A stretch of DNA of 20,454 bases, taken from Rickettsiales bacterium. Lineage in GTDB: Bacteria > Pseudomonadota > Alphaproteobacteria > Rickettsiales > Deianiraeaceae. Below, piece by piece: positions 7,494 to 15,105 of this stretch. The position numbers were made by a program, and so were the translations under genes. Each line of letters starts with the position of its first letter. Position 1 is the stretch's first letter. Below the pieces are notes generated by a model that saw nothing but the letters and a program-made list of their open reading frames with translations, did no database searches and was not told the DNA's origin. Location of the stretch: NCBI GenBank assembly GCA_947424985.1, contig CANDYN010000006.1:1-20454 (forward strand), read 5' to 3'.

Positions 7494-8705
7494 TTATACA
7501 CCAATTGCATTTCTCATATACTTTTTCGATGCCTCAACTTCCGGCTGATCGTATGGATTGATCTTGAAATAATGACAAGATAAAATTGTTTCCAAGATAT
7601 AAAAAGTCATCATTTTTGTAATAAACTTATCGTCTATTTCGCAATTTATTATATTACAAGGAAGATTTTGCTCTTGTAACGATAAAAAAGTTCCATTTGC
7701 TGCTGCATCAACTATTTTCTCGATGTTAACTCCCGATAATTCTTTTATTGAGCTTGAATGTAAGGTAGTTTTTTTGTGTGAAACTGGATTTATTATTGTA
7801 AAAATTTTATCACGAGGTCCACCAAGATAAAGTTGTAATTTACTATGCTGATCAAGTGGTCCGATCGCCCCGCAAGGATTTGTTCCAAGGCCATTCTTTC
7901 CAATACTTTCAGCCCAAAGCTGGATATACCAATCGATAAAATATCGTAAATTTTCGTTATAACAAAATAAAATGGTCGATGAAATATTATTTTTCATTGC
8001 CGAAATTGTAAAATTTATTCGATCCAGAAATTCATCGCTTTCAGTTAATTTATCGATCAAATCTAGAAAATACTTTAAATTTTTCTTAATATCAATTCCG
8101 CAAATTACGTTTATTAAGTTAATATTGTTTGAAAAAGCTGAAAAACGCCCTGAAACATCGCCGCTCCAATCTAATATTTCAATTCCAAATTCTTGCGATA
8201 TTTTTCCGATATAGCTTTCTTTTTTTGCTGTCATCGATAGACAAATGTCCACTATTTCACGACTCAAAAGCCCTGAGCTTTTTAGATAATCGGTTATTAA
8301 AATCATCTGTGAAACTGTTTCAATTGTGTTTCCGGATTTACTTATAAAAAGAAAAAATGACTCCTTTATATTAATTTTTTTTAAAATATTATCAACTGAA
8401 TTTGAGCTTAAATTGTCAATAAAATATATATTGTTCTTTGGGAAATTTTCATGTTCTTTTTTTGCATAAAAAAAAGCTTTTGCGGCCAAATTTGATCCAC
8501 CTATCCCCACTATTACTATATTTTTTGCTTTATTTGCAATCGAAAGTCCAACCTCAAGCATTAAAGAGATATCTTTTTTATCACCCGCAACTGTAATTAT
8601 TTCCTGAAATTTTTCGTCATCTTGTAGTGTTTTTTTAATCCAAGCTTTGTCGATATAACTTTCTACTTTTAAAAATCCGTTATTTATTTCAAATTTTTTA
8701 AACAT
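7494..8705 (-). CDS. pgi: glucose-6-phosphate isomerase
   Basis: Interconverts glucose-6-phosphate and fructose-6-phosphate. The 403-residue protein is a short, compact form (the E. coli enzyme is about 550) but keeps the key elements. These are SIS-domain phosphate-binding motifs VGIGGSNLAAKAF and FFLFISKSGNTIETVSQM, the catalytic Glu in WAESIGKNG (E266), the ring-opening His in GPLDQHSKLQLYLGGP (H287), and the C-terminal Lys in NPYDQPEVEASKK (K394). I start at the ATG at 8705; a TTG at 8717 would add four residues. No good ribosome binding site precedes either. It stands alone on the minus strand, convergent with the BamB-like gene and divergent from fabF. Its presence argues for a working upper glycolytic/gluconeogenic segment, which Rickettsia proper lacks. 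Confidence 0.95.
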   Translation of the reverse strand: MFKKFEINNGFLKVESYIDKAWIKKTLQDDEKFQEIITVAGDKKDISLMLEVGLSIANKAKNIVIVGIGGSNLAAKAFFYAKKEHENFPKNNIYFIDNLSSNSVDNILKKINIKESFFLFISKSGNTIETVSQMILITDYLKSSGLLSREIVDICLSMTAKKESYIGKISQEFGIEILDWSGDVSGRFSAFSNNINLINVICGIDIKKNLKYFLDLIDKLTESDEFLDRINFTISAMKNNISSTILFCYNENLRYFIDWYIQLWAESIGKNGLGTNPCGAIGPLDQHSKLQLYLGGPRDKIFTIINPVSHKKTTLHSSSIKELSGVNIEKIVDAAANGTFLSLQEQNLPCNIINCEIDDKFITKMMTFYILETILSCHYFKINPYDQPEVEASKKYMRNAIGV

Positions 8706-8807
8706 TTTTATAAGCAAAATATCTTCAAAAAGCTTTGCGATATCTGAAAATTAATGTCAATTATTTTTCTTGCTTTTTTAAAAAATAGTATTAGGGTTTT
8801 GAGATTT

Positions 8808-8811
8808 GAGG
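8808..8811 (+). promoter_or_regulatory. Shine-Dalgarno (GAGG) of fabF
   Basis: GAGG ends 8 nt before the ATG at 8820 and decides that start against the in-frame ATG at 8754. It is notable because most starts in the window have no recognisable purine-rich site, so this gene may be initiated more efficiently than its neighbours. Confidence 0.6.
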
Positions 8812-8819
8812 ATAAAAAT

Positions 8820-10103
8820 ATGTCAAAAAGAGTGGTCGTAACCGGGCTTGGAATAACCCTACCGGGAGCTTATGATATAGAATCAGCTTGGGATAAAATT
8901 AAAAGCGGAGAATCTTTTATATCAAGTATTGATAATTTTGATGCAAGCGAATTGAATACAAATTATGCAGCAGAAATTAAATTTGAAGACAAAGACTACG
9001 AAGGAAAAACTGGATTTATGTATGAAAATAAATTTAATCCCGAAAAATATCTTGACAAAAAAGAGATTAGAAGGCTAGATAAATTTATAATTTACGGGCT
9101 TCAGTCGGCGCAACAGGCGGTTTTGGATGCAAAAATTAACGAGGGAGTCGACAAGACAAGGGTCGGGGTTGTGCTTGGCTCGGGAATAGGGGGAATTCAT
9201 GGAATAGAAGATACGTCACTAGTTTTAAATGAATTTGGTCTCAAGAAAGTAAGTCCGTTTTTTATTCCATCGGTTTTAATTAATTTAATCTCAGGACACG
9301 TTTCGATGCAATATGGTTTTCAAGGGCCAAATTTTGGGATAGTCAGTGCGTGTTCAACTGCGGCGCATTCGATAGGAGAAGGTGCGCGCATGATTATGTG
9401 TGACGATGCTGATATCATGATCGTTGGAGGCTCCGAGGCTTCAATTTCAAAACTTGGAATTGCGGGATTTAACGCTGCAAGAGCGTTATCAACAAGCTTT
9501 TCAAGTGATCCACAATCAGCAAGTAGACCGTGGGACGAGGCACGTGATGGATTTGTTATGGGCGAAGGAGCCGGGGTTTTGGTAATTGAAGACTACGATC
9601 ATGCGATAAAACGTGGAGCAAAAATTTATTGTGAGCTAGTTGGTTATGGAGCATCGGGAGATGCGTATCACATTACAGCGCCACATCCGGAGGGTGAAGG
9701 AGCTTTGCTTGCTATGAAATCAGCATTAAGAAAAGCCAAGATCGAGCCAAATAAAATTGATTATATAAATGCACATGGAACATCAACACCGGTAGGTGAT
9801 ATAGCTGAGGTAAAATCCATAAAAAAACTACTTGGAGACCACGCAAAAAATGTCGTGATGTCGTCAACAAAGTCTGCAACTGGGCATTTACTCGGTGCCG
9901 CTGGTGGAATTGAGGCAATTTTTTCAGTCTTGGCAATCAGAGATCAAATTTGCCCTCCGACTTTAAATTTGAAAAATAGATCCGAAGGTTGTGATCTTGA
10001 TTTTGCAGAAAATGGCGCAAAGCCTATGAAGATTAACTACGCCTTATCAAATTCTTTTGGTTTTGGTGGTTGTAATGCAAGCTTGTTGTTTAAAAAAATA
10101 TAG
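8820..10103 (+). CDS. fabF: beta-ketoacyl-ACP synthase II
   Basis: Condenses malonyl-ACP with acyl-ACP in fatty acid elongation. The 427-residue protein has the complete Cys-His-His triad of KAS II: Cys178 in VSACSTAAHSIGEG, His319 in NAHGTSTPVGD and His356 in KSATGHLLGAAGG. The C-terminal NSFGFGGCNAS loop is also present. The start at 8820 gives MSKRVVVTGLGITLPG, the standard family N-terminus, and has the GAGG site. The ATG at 8754 would add 22 residues without family support. It is followed immediately by tsaB (stop TAG then ATG with no gap). Its substrate carrier AcpP is encoded about 3.7 kb downstream on the same strand rather than next door, where it usually sits. Confidence 0.97.
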   Translation: MSKRVVVTGLGITLPGAYDIESAWDKIKSGESFISSIDNFDASELNTNYAAEIKFEDKDYEGKTGFMYENKFNPEKYLDKKEIRRLDKFIIYGLQSAQQAVLDAKINEGVDKTRVGVVLGSGIGGIHGIEDTSLVLNEFGLKKVSPFFIPSVLINLISGHVSMQYGFQGPNFGIVSACSTAAHSIGEGARMIMCDDADIMIVGGSEASISKLGIAGFNAARALSTSFSSDPQSASRPWDEARDGFVMGEGAGVLVIEDYDHAIKRGAKIYCELVGYGASGDAYHITAPHPEGEGALLAMKSALRKAKIEPNKIDYINAHGTSTPVGDIAEVKSIKKLLGDHAKNVVMSSTKSATGHLLGAAGGIEAIFSVLAIRDQICPPTLNLKNRSEGCDLDFAENGAKPMKINYALSNSFGFGGCNASLLFKKI

Positions 10104-10727
10104 ATGAAAATCTTGGCGATTGACACTGCAAATTCAAATTTATGTCTTGCTGTTTCAAATCAAAACGGAGATTTTTTTTACAAAAGCGAAGAGAAAAATA
10201 TTCAAGCAGAAAAAATTTGCACAAAAATTGATGAAATTCTCGAAAAATCTTGTGAAAAACTTGAAAATATAACGCATTTTGTGATAAATACAGGTCCCGG
10301 AAGTTTTACCGGAGTAAGAATTGGGGTTTCGTATTTAGCGGGGATTTTAGCATTTGATAGAAAAAAAATCATCGAACTTGATACATTTGATATTTTACTT
10401 CATTCGGTTAAAATGGAAACAAATGGAAAGAATTCGATCACAGTTCTTCGTGCTGACAATTTTTCATCGATTTTTATAAAAAAATATGACAAAAATATGC
10501 TTCCATGTTCAGAAATTGAAATTATAGATATAGATGAAATTGAAAATAATGAGGATTGTGTATTTTATATTGATGAAGAGGTTTTTGATAAAGCTTCTCA
10601 TGTTAAAAATGCGATAAAATCTTACAAATCTTCAAGCGAAGGCCTTTTGCGTGCTTCGAAGTTTTTTGTTAATAAAGCTAAATTCGTGAAAATTATCACC
10701 CCGTCTTACTGTAAAAGTTTTTTATAA
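10104..10727 (+). CDS. tsaB: tRNA threonylcarbamoyladenosine biosynthesis protein TsaB
   Basis: TsaB (YeaZ) is the scaffold partner of TsaD in forming the t6A37 modification of ANN-decoding tRNAs. The 207-residue protein starts MKILAIDTANSNLCLAVSN, the ASKHA-fold first strand and turn. It has the diagnostic NTGPGSFTGVRIGVSYLAG around residues 62-80. The C-terminal half is divergent and lysine-rich. The start directly abuts the fabF stop and the next gene follows after 2 nt, so the three are probably one transcript. TsaD, TsaC and TsaE are not in the window. Confidence 0.9.
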   Translation: MKILAIDTANSNLCLAVSNQNGDFFYKSEEKNIQAEKICTKIDEILEKSCEKLENITHFVINTGPGSFTGVRIGVSYLAGILAFDRKKIIELDTFDILLHSVKMETNGKNSITVLRADNFSSIFIKKYDKNMLPCSEIEIIDIDEIENNEDCVFYIDEEVFDKASHVKNAIKSYKSSSEGLLRASKFFVNKAKFVKIITPSYCKSFL

Positions 10728-10729
10728 AT

Positions 10730-11059
10730 ATGCGATATTTACTTATTCTAATAATAATTTTATCGTCATGTACGCATAAAAAAAGAATACAAGGATATCC
10801 TGATATTGAAAAAATAGAAAAAAGTATAATAATCGGAAGTGATATCAATATTTTGCTATCAGGCGTTGGGGAGCCAAGTTTTTATTCTGGCGACAAAAGC
10901 ATTGCATACTATGTTAAGATATCCGGAAGAGAAGGTGCTATTTATAGCTTTGTACCTGAATTTCGCGATGTTTTGGAGATAAATATACTTAATGGAAAAA
11001 TTATTTCAAGTATACGAAAAACCGGTCCGGTTGACGTTAAAGCAAAATCTAAAATTTAA
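10730..11059 (+). CDS. bamE: BamE-like outer membrane assembly lipoprotein
   Basis: BamE (SmpA/OmlA) is a small lipoprotein of the BAM complex. The 109-residue protein begins MRYLLILIIILSSCTHKK, a short lipoprotein signal with lipobox LSSC. The mature part follows the alphaproteobacterial BamE plan: GYPDIEKIEKSIIIGSD, then ILLSGVGEPSFYSGDKSIAYYV (the 'llG.Ps....d...wyYvs' core), then VLEINILNGKIISSIRK (the strand after the variable loop). It follows tsaB by 2 nt. Together with the BamB-like gene it gives two BAM accessory lipoproteins in this window. No terminator is obvious after it; the next 97 nt to the convergent gene show no hairpin with a T-tract. Confidence 0.78.
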   Translation: MRYLLILIIILSSCTHKKRIQGYPDIEKIEKSIIIGSDINILLSGVGEPSFYSGDKSIAYYVKISGREGAIYSFVPEFRDVLEINILNGKIISSIRKTGPVDVKAKSKI

Positions 11060-11156
11060 CATATCGCTTGAAATAAAGCAGAACGAAAATCCCAAAAGGA
11101 AAAGTTATCCATGGTTATATTTTCTGTACCGATGTAGGATGCAAAATACAAAGCTA

Positions 11157-11537
11157 TTACGCCTTATTTTTATCCAACACTCTTTCATACTGTCTTGCTC
11201 TTTTAACTTTTAAAGCAGGTCTTACAACCTCAAGAGATACAACGTTTGGTGAAAGTATATTAAAGTTAATTACAGTTTGAACTCCATGTAACACCTTCTT
11301 TACCAAGGAAACTCTGTATACACATCTCGATGCTGATTGTTTTTCAAATACGCAAAAACCTTCGTGCGAAGACAGCTTTTTATTACTTGCGGACTTGGTT
11401 TTAACGCATATTAAGTCACCAGATTTACATTCTTGAATCTGTTTTCCGGCTAGCAGAGATTGATACTGCCCTAGATTAAAATCCTGAACAAATCCAGCTA
11501 AAGATACTTTTTTTATCGCGTTTTTTTCTGTTGACAT
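11157..11537 (-). CDS. unrecognised small protein
   Basis: I do not recognise this protein. From the ATG at 11537 it has 126 residues: MSTEKNAIKKVSLAGFVQDF, then a segment with four cysteines between about residues 34 and 70 (IQECKSGDLICVKTK, EGFCVFEKQ, SRCVYRV). A beta-rich stretch (NILSPNVVSLEVVRPAL) and a basic tail (KVKRARQYERVLDKNK) follow. The frame stays open upstream, with ATGs at 11567 and 11564 and a TTG at 11699. A longer form would include a membrane-like segment (YFFLTIIFLYMM) but would run over the likely promoter region and into the divergent PAP2 gene. A TATGAT hexamer lies about 25 nt before 11537, without a well-spaced -35. It looks slightly richer in G+C than its neighbours. 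It lies between bamE and the PAP2 gene, on the opposite strand to both. Confidence 0.5.
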   Translation of the reverse strand: MSTEKNAIKKVSLAGFVQDFNLGQYQSLLAGKQIQECKSGDLICVKTKSASNKKLSSHEGFCVFEKQSASRCVYRVSLVKKVLHGVQTVINFNILSPNVVSLEVVRPALKVKRARQYERVLDKNKA

Positions 11538-11623
11538 TCTATCAAAATAGTGCAGAGTGATCATCATATACAAAAAAATAATAGTCAAGAAAAAATATTG
11601 CAAATTATTTAATATATATTTTA

Positions 11624-12370
11624 ATGGGTATATATTGTAGAAAAATGATACAAATTCTAAAAAAATTCGGTGTGAAAAATCGTCTTGACTTGATATCAAT
11701 CGGTGGAATTGTTTTTATTACGGCATTTGTCGTTATTTTTAAGCTTTTTCCCGATAAATTCGGCATAGATTGGACGAAGAACAAGCGTCAAGTTCATAAC
11801 GATATATCGATTTTTAAAGATAAAGATGGAAATTTTTTACCAAAAAGTGAAGGGAAAGAAAATTTTTTTAAAATGCTAAAAAAAACAGATGAGCAAATTT
11901 TAGCAGATAAAATGGCTACATATTACCTAAGATCAGCCTGGATTATTCCGCAATTTTTGCCACAGTTTTTTAATTTTACAACAGTTGGAGGGTTTTATAA
12001 TTTAAGTATTGCTTCGACTTATTTTATAACGCATGCAATTAAAGATATAACGCATAAAGAACGCCCGGACGGTGGAAATTACAAATCTTTTCCGTCGGGA
12101 CATACAGCCGGAACTTCAGTTTTAGCTGGATTTGTGCATAGATTTTATGGGATAAAACTCGGTGGACCACTATATATAATATCGGCTGTGGTTGGCGGAA
12201 GCAGGATTTTTGCTGATAGACATGATATTTATGACGTTGTGGCGGGATTTATTGTTGGCTCTCTTTGCGGATTTTATACAAATGCAATATTGATGTATGT
12301 AACAAATTTTATCGCAAAAAAATCACAAATTGCCAATAGATTTAAATTTTTTCTACTTAAAGAATTTTAA
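11624..12370 (+). CDS. PAP2-family membrane lipid phosphatase
   Basis: A 248-residue protein with all three PAP2 phosphatase motifs in order: K140-x6-R147-P148 (KDITHKERP), P157-SGH160 (FPSGHTAG) and S193-R194-x5-H200-x3-D204 (SRIFADRHDIYD). It therefore should be an active phosphatase with His200 as the nucleophile. An N-terminal hydrophobic segment (residues 22-40) and further membrane helices around 108-138, 158-190 and 205-232 place it in the inner membrane with the active site at the periplasmic face. Family members act on phosphatidylglycerol phosphate, undecaprenyl pyrophosphate or lipid A (PgpB, LpxE types); I cannot tell which. Starts at 11624 and 11645 are both ATG. It ends just before trmL (1 nt gap). 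Confidence 0.88.
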   Translation: MGIYCRKMIQILKKFGVKNRLDLISIGGIVFITAFVVIFKLFPDKFGIDWTKNKRQVHNDISIFKDKDGNFLPKSEGKENFFKMLKKTDEQILADKMATYYLRSAWIIPQFLPQFFNFTTVGGFYNLSIASTYFITHAIKDITHKERPDGGNYKSFPSGHTAGTSVLAGFVHRFYGIKLGGPLYIISAVVGGSRIFADRHDIYDVVAGFIVGSLCGFYTNAILMYVTNFIAKKSQIANRFKFFLLKEF

Positions 12371-12371
12371 C

Positions 12372-12818
12372 ATGAGATTTTGCCTTGTAAAACCGGACAT
12401 GCCTGGAAATTTTGGAACAATTGTTCGGACTTTGGCATGCTTTGGAGTTTTCGAGCTTGATGTGATAATGCCCATGGGATTTACCCTCGATGACAAAGAT
12501 TTAAAACGATCTATGATGGATTATGGTGGGGATTTTAAGGTAAATAGGTTTGATGATTTTTTGGAATATAGAGAGAAAAATATAAAATCCAGGTTTATTT
12601 TAGCTACAACAAAAAGTAAAAAGGGTTTTATGGAAATTGACTATAAAATAGATGATGTGATTTTATTTGGATCTGAAAGCAAAGGGGTGGAAGGCGACGT
12701 TTTAAATGGGTGCGATGAAAAAGTTACAATAAAAATGAAAGGTGCAGCTAGATCGATTAATTTGGCTGTAAGCTTTGGAATTATTGCAAACTACGCGATT
12801 TATAGTGCAGATTTATGA
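12372..12818 (+). CDS. trmL: tRNA (cytidine/uridine-34-2'-O)-methyltransferase
   Basis: A 148-residue minimal SPOUT methyltransferase of the TrmL/CspR group, which methylates the 2'-OH of the wobble nucleotide of certain leucine tRNAs. Marks: motif 1 MPGNFGTIVRTLACFGV; motif 2 VILFGSESKGVEGDVL; and motif 3 IKMKGAARSINLAVSFGIIANYA, which together form the trefoil-knot SAM site. The length fits TrmL (about 155) and there is no extra RNA-binding domain as in TrmH. I chose the ATG at 12372; an earlier in-frame ATG at 12330 lies inside the PAP2 gene and adds nothing conserved. The stop overlaps hemC by 4 nt (ATGA). Confidence 0.92.
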   Translation: MRFCLVKPDMPGNFGTIVRTLACFGVFELDVIMPMGFTLDDKDLKRSMMDYGGDFKVNRFDDFLEYREKNIKSRFILATTKSKKGFMEIDYKIDDVILFGSESKGVEGDVLNGCDEKVTIKMKGAARSINLAVSFGIIANYAIYSADL

Positions 12819-13735
12819 AAAAAACAATTAAAATTGGAACAAGATCGAGCAAATTAGCCGTAAAGCAGGTTAGAATATTAATAAAAAGTTTGCAAAAAGC
12901 CGGATTTGGAAGAGATTTTAAGTTTGAAATTGTTGAAATAAAAACTTCTGGCGATAAAATTGTAAATGATGAAATTTTGGATGAAAAATCGGGATTTAAG
13001 GGAGTTTTTACAAAAGAAATACAGCAAGCTTTAATTGCAAAAAAAATCGACATAGCTGTTCATTCCATGAAAGATTTGCCCGTTGTAATTCCCGATACGA
13101 ATGAAATTTGTTGTATTTTAAAACGAAAAAACAGAGAGGATGGTTTTTTTTCATTTAAATATGAAAATTTACATTGCGTTCCAAAAGGCGGAACAATAGG
13201 GACATCATCGATCAGAAGAAGGGCTTTGATAAAAACAATAAGACCGGATTTAAAAATTGTAGGAATTCGTGGAAACATAGATACAAGGCTTGAAAAAATG
13301 AAGAATCAAGAGCTTGATGGAATAATTTTGTCATACTGTGGTCCAAGATATTTGAAATATAAAAACAGGATAAAGTTTTCAAGCAAGATAAAAGATGAAA
13401 AGTTTATTTGCGCAATAGGACAAGGAGCGATTGGAGTTGAGATTTTAAAGGAAAATGACGATAAAAACTTACGCTTTGCACTAAGTAAGGTTTGTGATGA
13501 AAAAAGCAAATTTGAGGTTGAAAAAGAGAAGATGCTTGCAATTTTAATAAATGCATCGTGTCAAATGCCGCTTGCATGTAGTGTTCAAGAGAAAAAATGT
13601 GGAAATTTTGAAATAAAAGCTTCTTATGTAAATATGCAAACGGGGCATGATTTTTTTGAAAAAATTGTGTGTAAAAAAAATGCAATTGATCAGAAAATTG
13701 TTGAAATTGCAGAAAAAATTAAAAAAATAATCTAG
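12815..13735 (+). CDS. hemC: hydroxymethylbilane synthase (porphobilinogen deaminase)
   Basis: Joins four porphobilinogen units into hydroxymethylbilane in haem synthesis. The 306-residue protein has the expected length. It starts KIGTRSSKLAVKQ (family 'iaTRkSpLAlwQ'), and has SGFKGVFTKEIQQAL, DIAVHSMKDLPVV, GTSSIRRRALIK and GIRGNIDTRLEK, all substrate- or cofactor-contacting motifs. The dipyrromethane cofactor is attached to a conserved cysteine, here Cys249 in NASCQMPLA; the usual neighbours are GG or GS before Cys, so the loop is slightly divergent. The start overlaps the trmL stop by 4 nt. The last gene of the PAP2-trmL-hemC run; the 109 nt to acpP hold no convincing terminator. Confidence 0.95.
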   Translation: MKKTIKIGTRSSKLAVKQVRILIKSLQKAGFGRDFKFEIVEIKTSGDKIVNDEILDEKSGFKGVFTKEIQQALIAKKIDIAVHSMKDLPVVIPDTNEICCILKRKNREDGFFSFKYENLHCVPKGGTIGTSSIRRRALIKTIRPDLKIVGIRGNIDTRLEKMKNQELDGIILSYCGPRYLKYKNRIKFSSKIKDEKFICAIGQGAIGVEILKENDDKNLRFALSKVCDEKSKFEVEKEKMLAILINASCQMPLACSVQEKKCGNFEIKASYVNMQTGHDFFEKIVCKKNAIDQKIVEIAEKIKKII

Positions 13736-13844
13736 TCAAAAGCTAGCTTTGGTGTAATAAATAATAGATTTATAAATAAAAAGTGAAATAAAAGCTTGAT
13801 TTTTATTTTATTTGGGAAATTATTTTATGAATTATTTTATCTTC

Positions 13845-14084
13845 ATGAGTGAAAATATTACAAACAGAATAACGAAAGTTATTGTTGATCAACTTGGCGT
13901 TGAGGAGTCAAAAGTGTTAAGTGCGGCCAGTATAACCGATGATCTTGGCGCTGATAGCTTGGATACGGTTGAGCTTGTTATGGCGCTTGAGGAGGAATTT
14001 GGAACTGAAATTCCCGATGAAGATGCTGAAAAAATCAAAACTGTTCAAGATATCATGGATTACATACAATCCAAAATATCTTAA
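13845..14084 (+). CDS. acpP: acyl carrier protein
   Basis: A 79-residue carrier that holds growing acyl chains on a phosphopantetheine arm. The attachment serine is Ser38 in LGADSLDTVELVMALEEEF, the invariant DSL motif, followed by the acidic helix II that docks FabF and other synthases. The start at 13845 (MSENITNRITKVIVDQLGV) matches the family N-terminus; the in-frame ATG at 13812 would add 11 unsupported residues. It sits alone between hemC and a strong terminator, so it is probably a monocistronic, highly transcribed gene. AT-rich sequence upstream (for example TTGGTG, 16 nt, TATAAA near 13749-13776) could serve as a promoter, but in this base composition that is weak evidence. Confidence 0.97.
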   Translation: MSENITNRITKVIVDQLGVEESKVLSAASITDDLGADSLDTVELVMALEEEFGTEIPDEDAEKIKTVQDIMDYIQSKIS

Positions 14085-14091
14085 TAAATTT

Positions 14092-14121
14092 GGACGGAAT
14101 TTATATTTCGTCCGTTTTTTT
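14092..14121 (+). terminator. Rho-independent terminator after acpP
   Basis: A 9-bp stem, GGACGGAAT paired with ATTTCGTCC (one G-T wobble), closes a TTAT loop and is followed by G and seven Ts. It begins 8 nt after the acpP stop. Its T-tract ends only 5 nt before the ATG of the next gene, so that gene must depend on read-through, on processing, or on a very short leader from a promoter inside the acpP end. Confidence 0.88.
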
Positions 14122-14126
14122 CCTTA

Positions 14127-15104
14127 ATGTTATACGACGGAAAATATAATGAATACATAAAAAATGTTAAAGATCTCATAGGTTTTTATACGAAGCACGA
14201 CTCAGGCATTTTATCAAACATACTATCTTCTGTGTCTTTTTTGGATGGTAAGTTTTTAAGATCATTTTTTTTGTTTGTATTTGCAAATATTTGTAAAGCT
14301 GACGAGTTAAAAGAAAGCGATTATAAAAAATGTGTCGGCTTTGGTGCGGCAATAGAATTAATACACCTTGCGACGCTTGTTCATGACGATGTTATAGATG
14401 AGGCCGATAAGAGGCGAGGGAGTCCATCCGTTAACTCAGTTAATACCAATAGGGTTGCCATTCTTACCGGTGATTTTATCTTTTCAAATAGCTTTAAAAT
14501 AATGTCGGATTTTTCAAGTGGAAGTGAAGAGGTTCTAAAGACGATATCAAAGGCTTGTGAGGATGTAGTTTTTGGGGAAATTGAAGAAGAAATTTTAATT
14601 AATAATTATGACTTAAAATTTTCCGATTATGAAAGAATAATTGAAAATAAAACATCAAAACTTTTTGCAGCAAGCTGTGTTTCGGGTGGATTGATCGCAA
14701 AAAGTGATAAAATTGATCAAATTCTACAATTTGCTATAAAAGTTGGTAATGCTTTTCAGATGACTGATGATATCATTGATTATTTCATTGATGAAAAAGA
14801 TTCTGGAAAAAAGAAATTTTCTGATATAAAATCAAAAAAAATGACCCTTCCGGTCTTGATTTTGCGAGATCTACTTGACGACGAAAATTCTATAAAACTC
14901 AGAAATATTATCGAAAAAAGCGAAGAAATATCTCAAGAAGATATAAGCTTTACAGAAAATCTAATGAAAAAATTTGATATCTTCAAAAAAAGCAATGAAT
15001 TTGCAAAAAAGGAAATAGATATTGCCAAAAAAATAATTCTTGATTTTAATAATTGCAAAGATAGTGATATACTACTTGAAATGTGTAATAAAATATTGTT
15101 ATAA
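14127..15104 (+). CDS. ispB: polyprenyl diphosphate synthase (IspB-like)
   Basis: A trans-prenyltransferase of 325 residues that extends allylic diphosphates with isopentenyl diphosphate. Both Asp-rich motifs are intact: DDVID at 87-91, within LATLVHDDVIDEADKRRG, and DDIID at 214-218, within FQMTDDIIDYF. Other family marks are AILTGDFIFS, NKTSKLFAASCVSG and KMTLPVLILRDLL. The usual GGKRLRP near residue 40 is DGKFLRS: the Lys and the second Arg are kept while the first Arg and Pro are lost. Length and motif style suggest the long-chain (octaprenyl or solanesyl) type that makes the ubiquinone side chain rather than farnesyl diphosphate synthase, but product length cannot be proven here. One nt separates it from PBP1A. 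Confidence 0.88.
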   Translation: MLYDGKYNEYIKNVKDLIGFYTKHDSGILSNILSSVSFLDGKFLRSFFLFVFANICKADELKESDYKKCVGFGAAIELIHLATLVHDDVIDEADKRRGSPSVNSVNTNRVAILTGDFIFSNSFKIMSDFSSGSEEVLKTISKACEDVVFGEIEEEILINNYDLKFSDYERIIENKTSKLFAASCVSGGLIAKSDKIDQILQFAIKVGNAFQMTDDIIDYFIDEKDSGKKKFSDIKSKKMTLPVLILRDLLDDENSIKLRNIIEKSEEISQEDISFTENLMKKFDIFKKSNEFAKKEIDIAKKIILDFNNCKDSDILLEMCNKILL

Positions 15105-15105
15105 A

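Noticed and set aside
11624..11699. Long form of the 11157 gene starting at TTG 11699
   Set aside because: It would overlap the 5' end of the well-supported PAP2 gene by 76 nt and needs a rare start; the ATG at 11537 is more economical, though not proven.
13738..13845. Possible terminator or promoter elements between hemC and acpP (AAAGCTAGCTTT palindrome; AAATAAAA/TTTTATTT inverted repeat)
   Set aside because: The palindrome has no loop or T-tract and the other stem is pure A-T; such matches are expected by chance in this composition.
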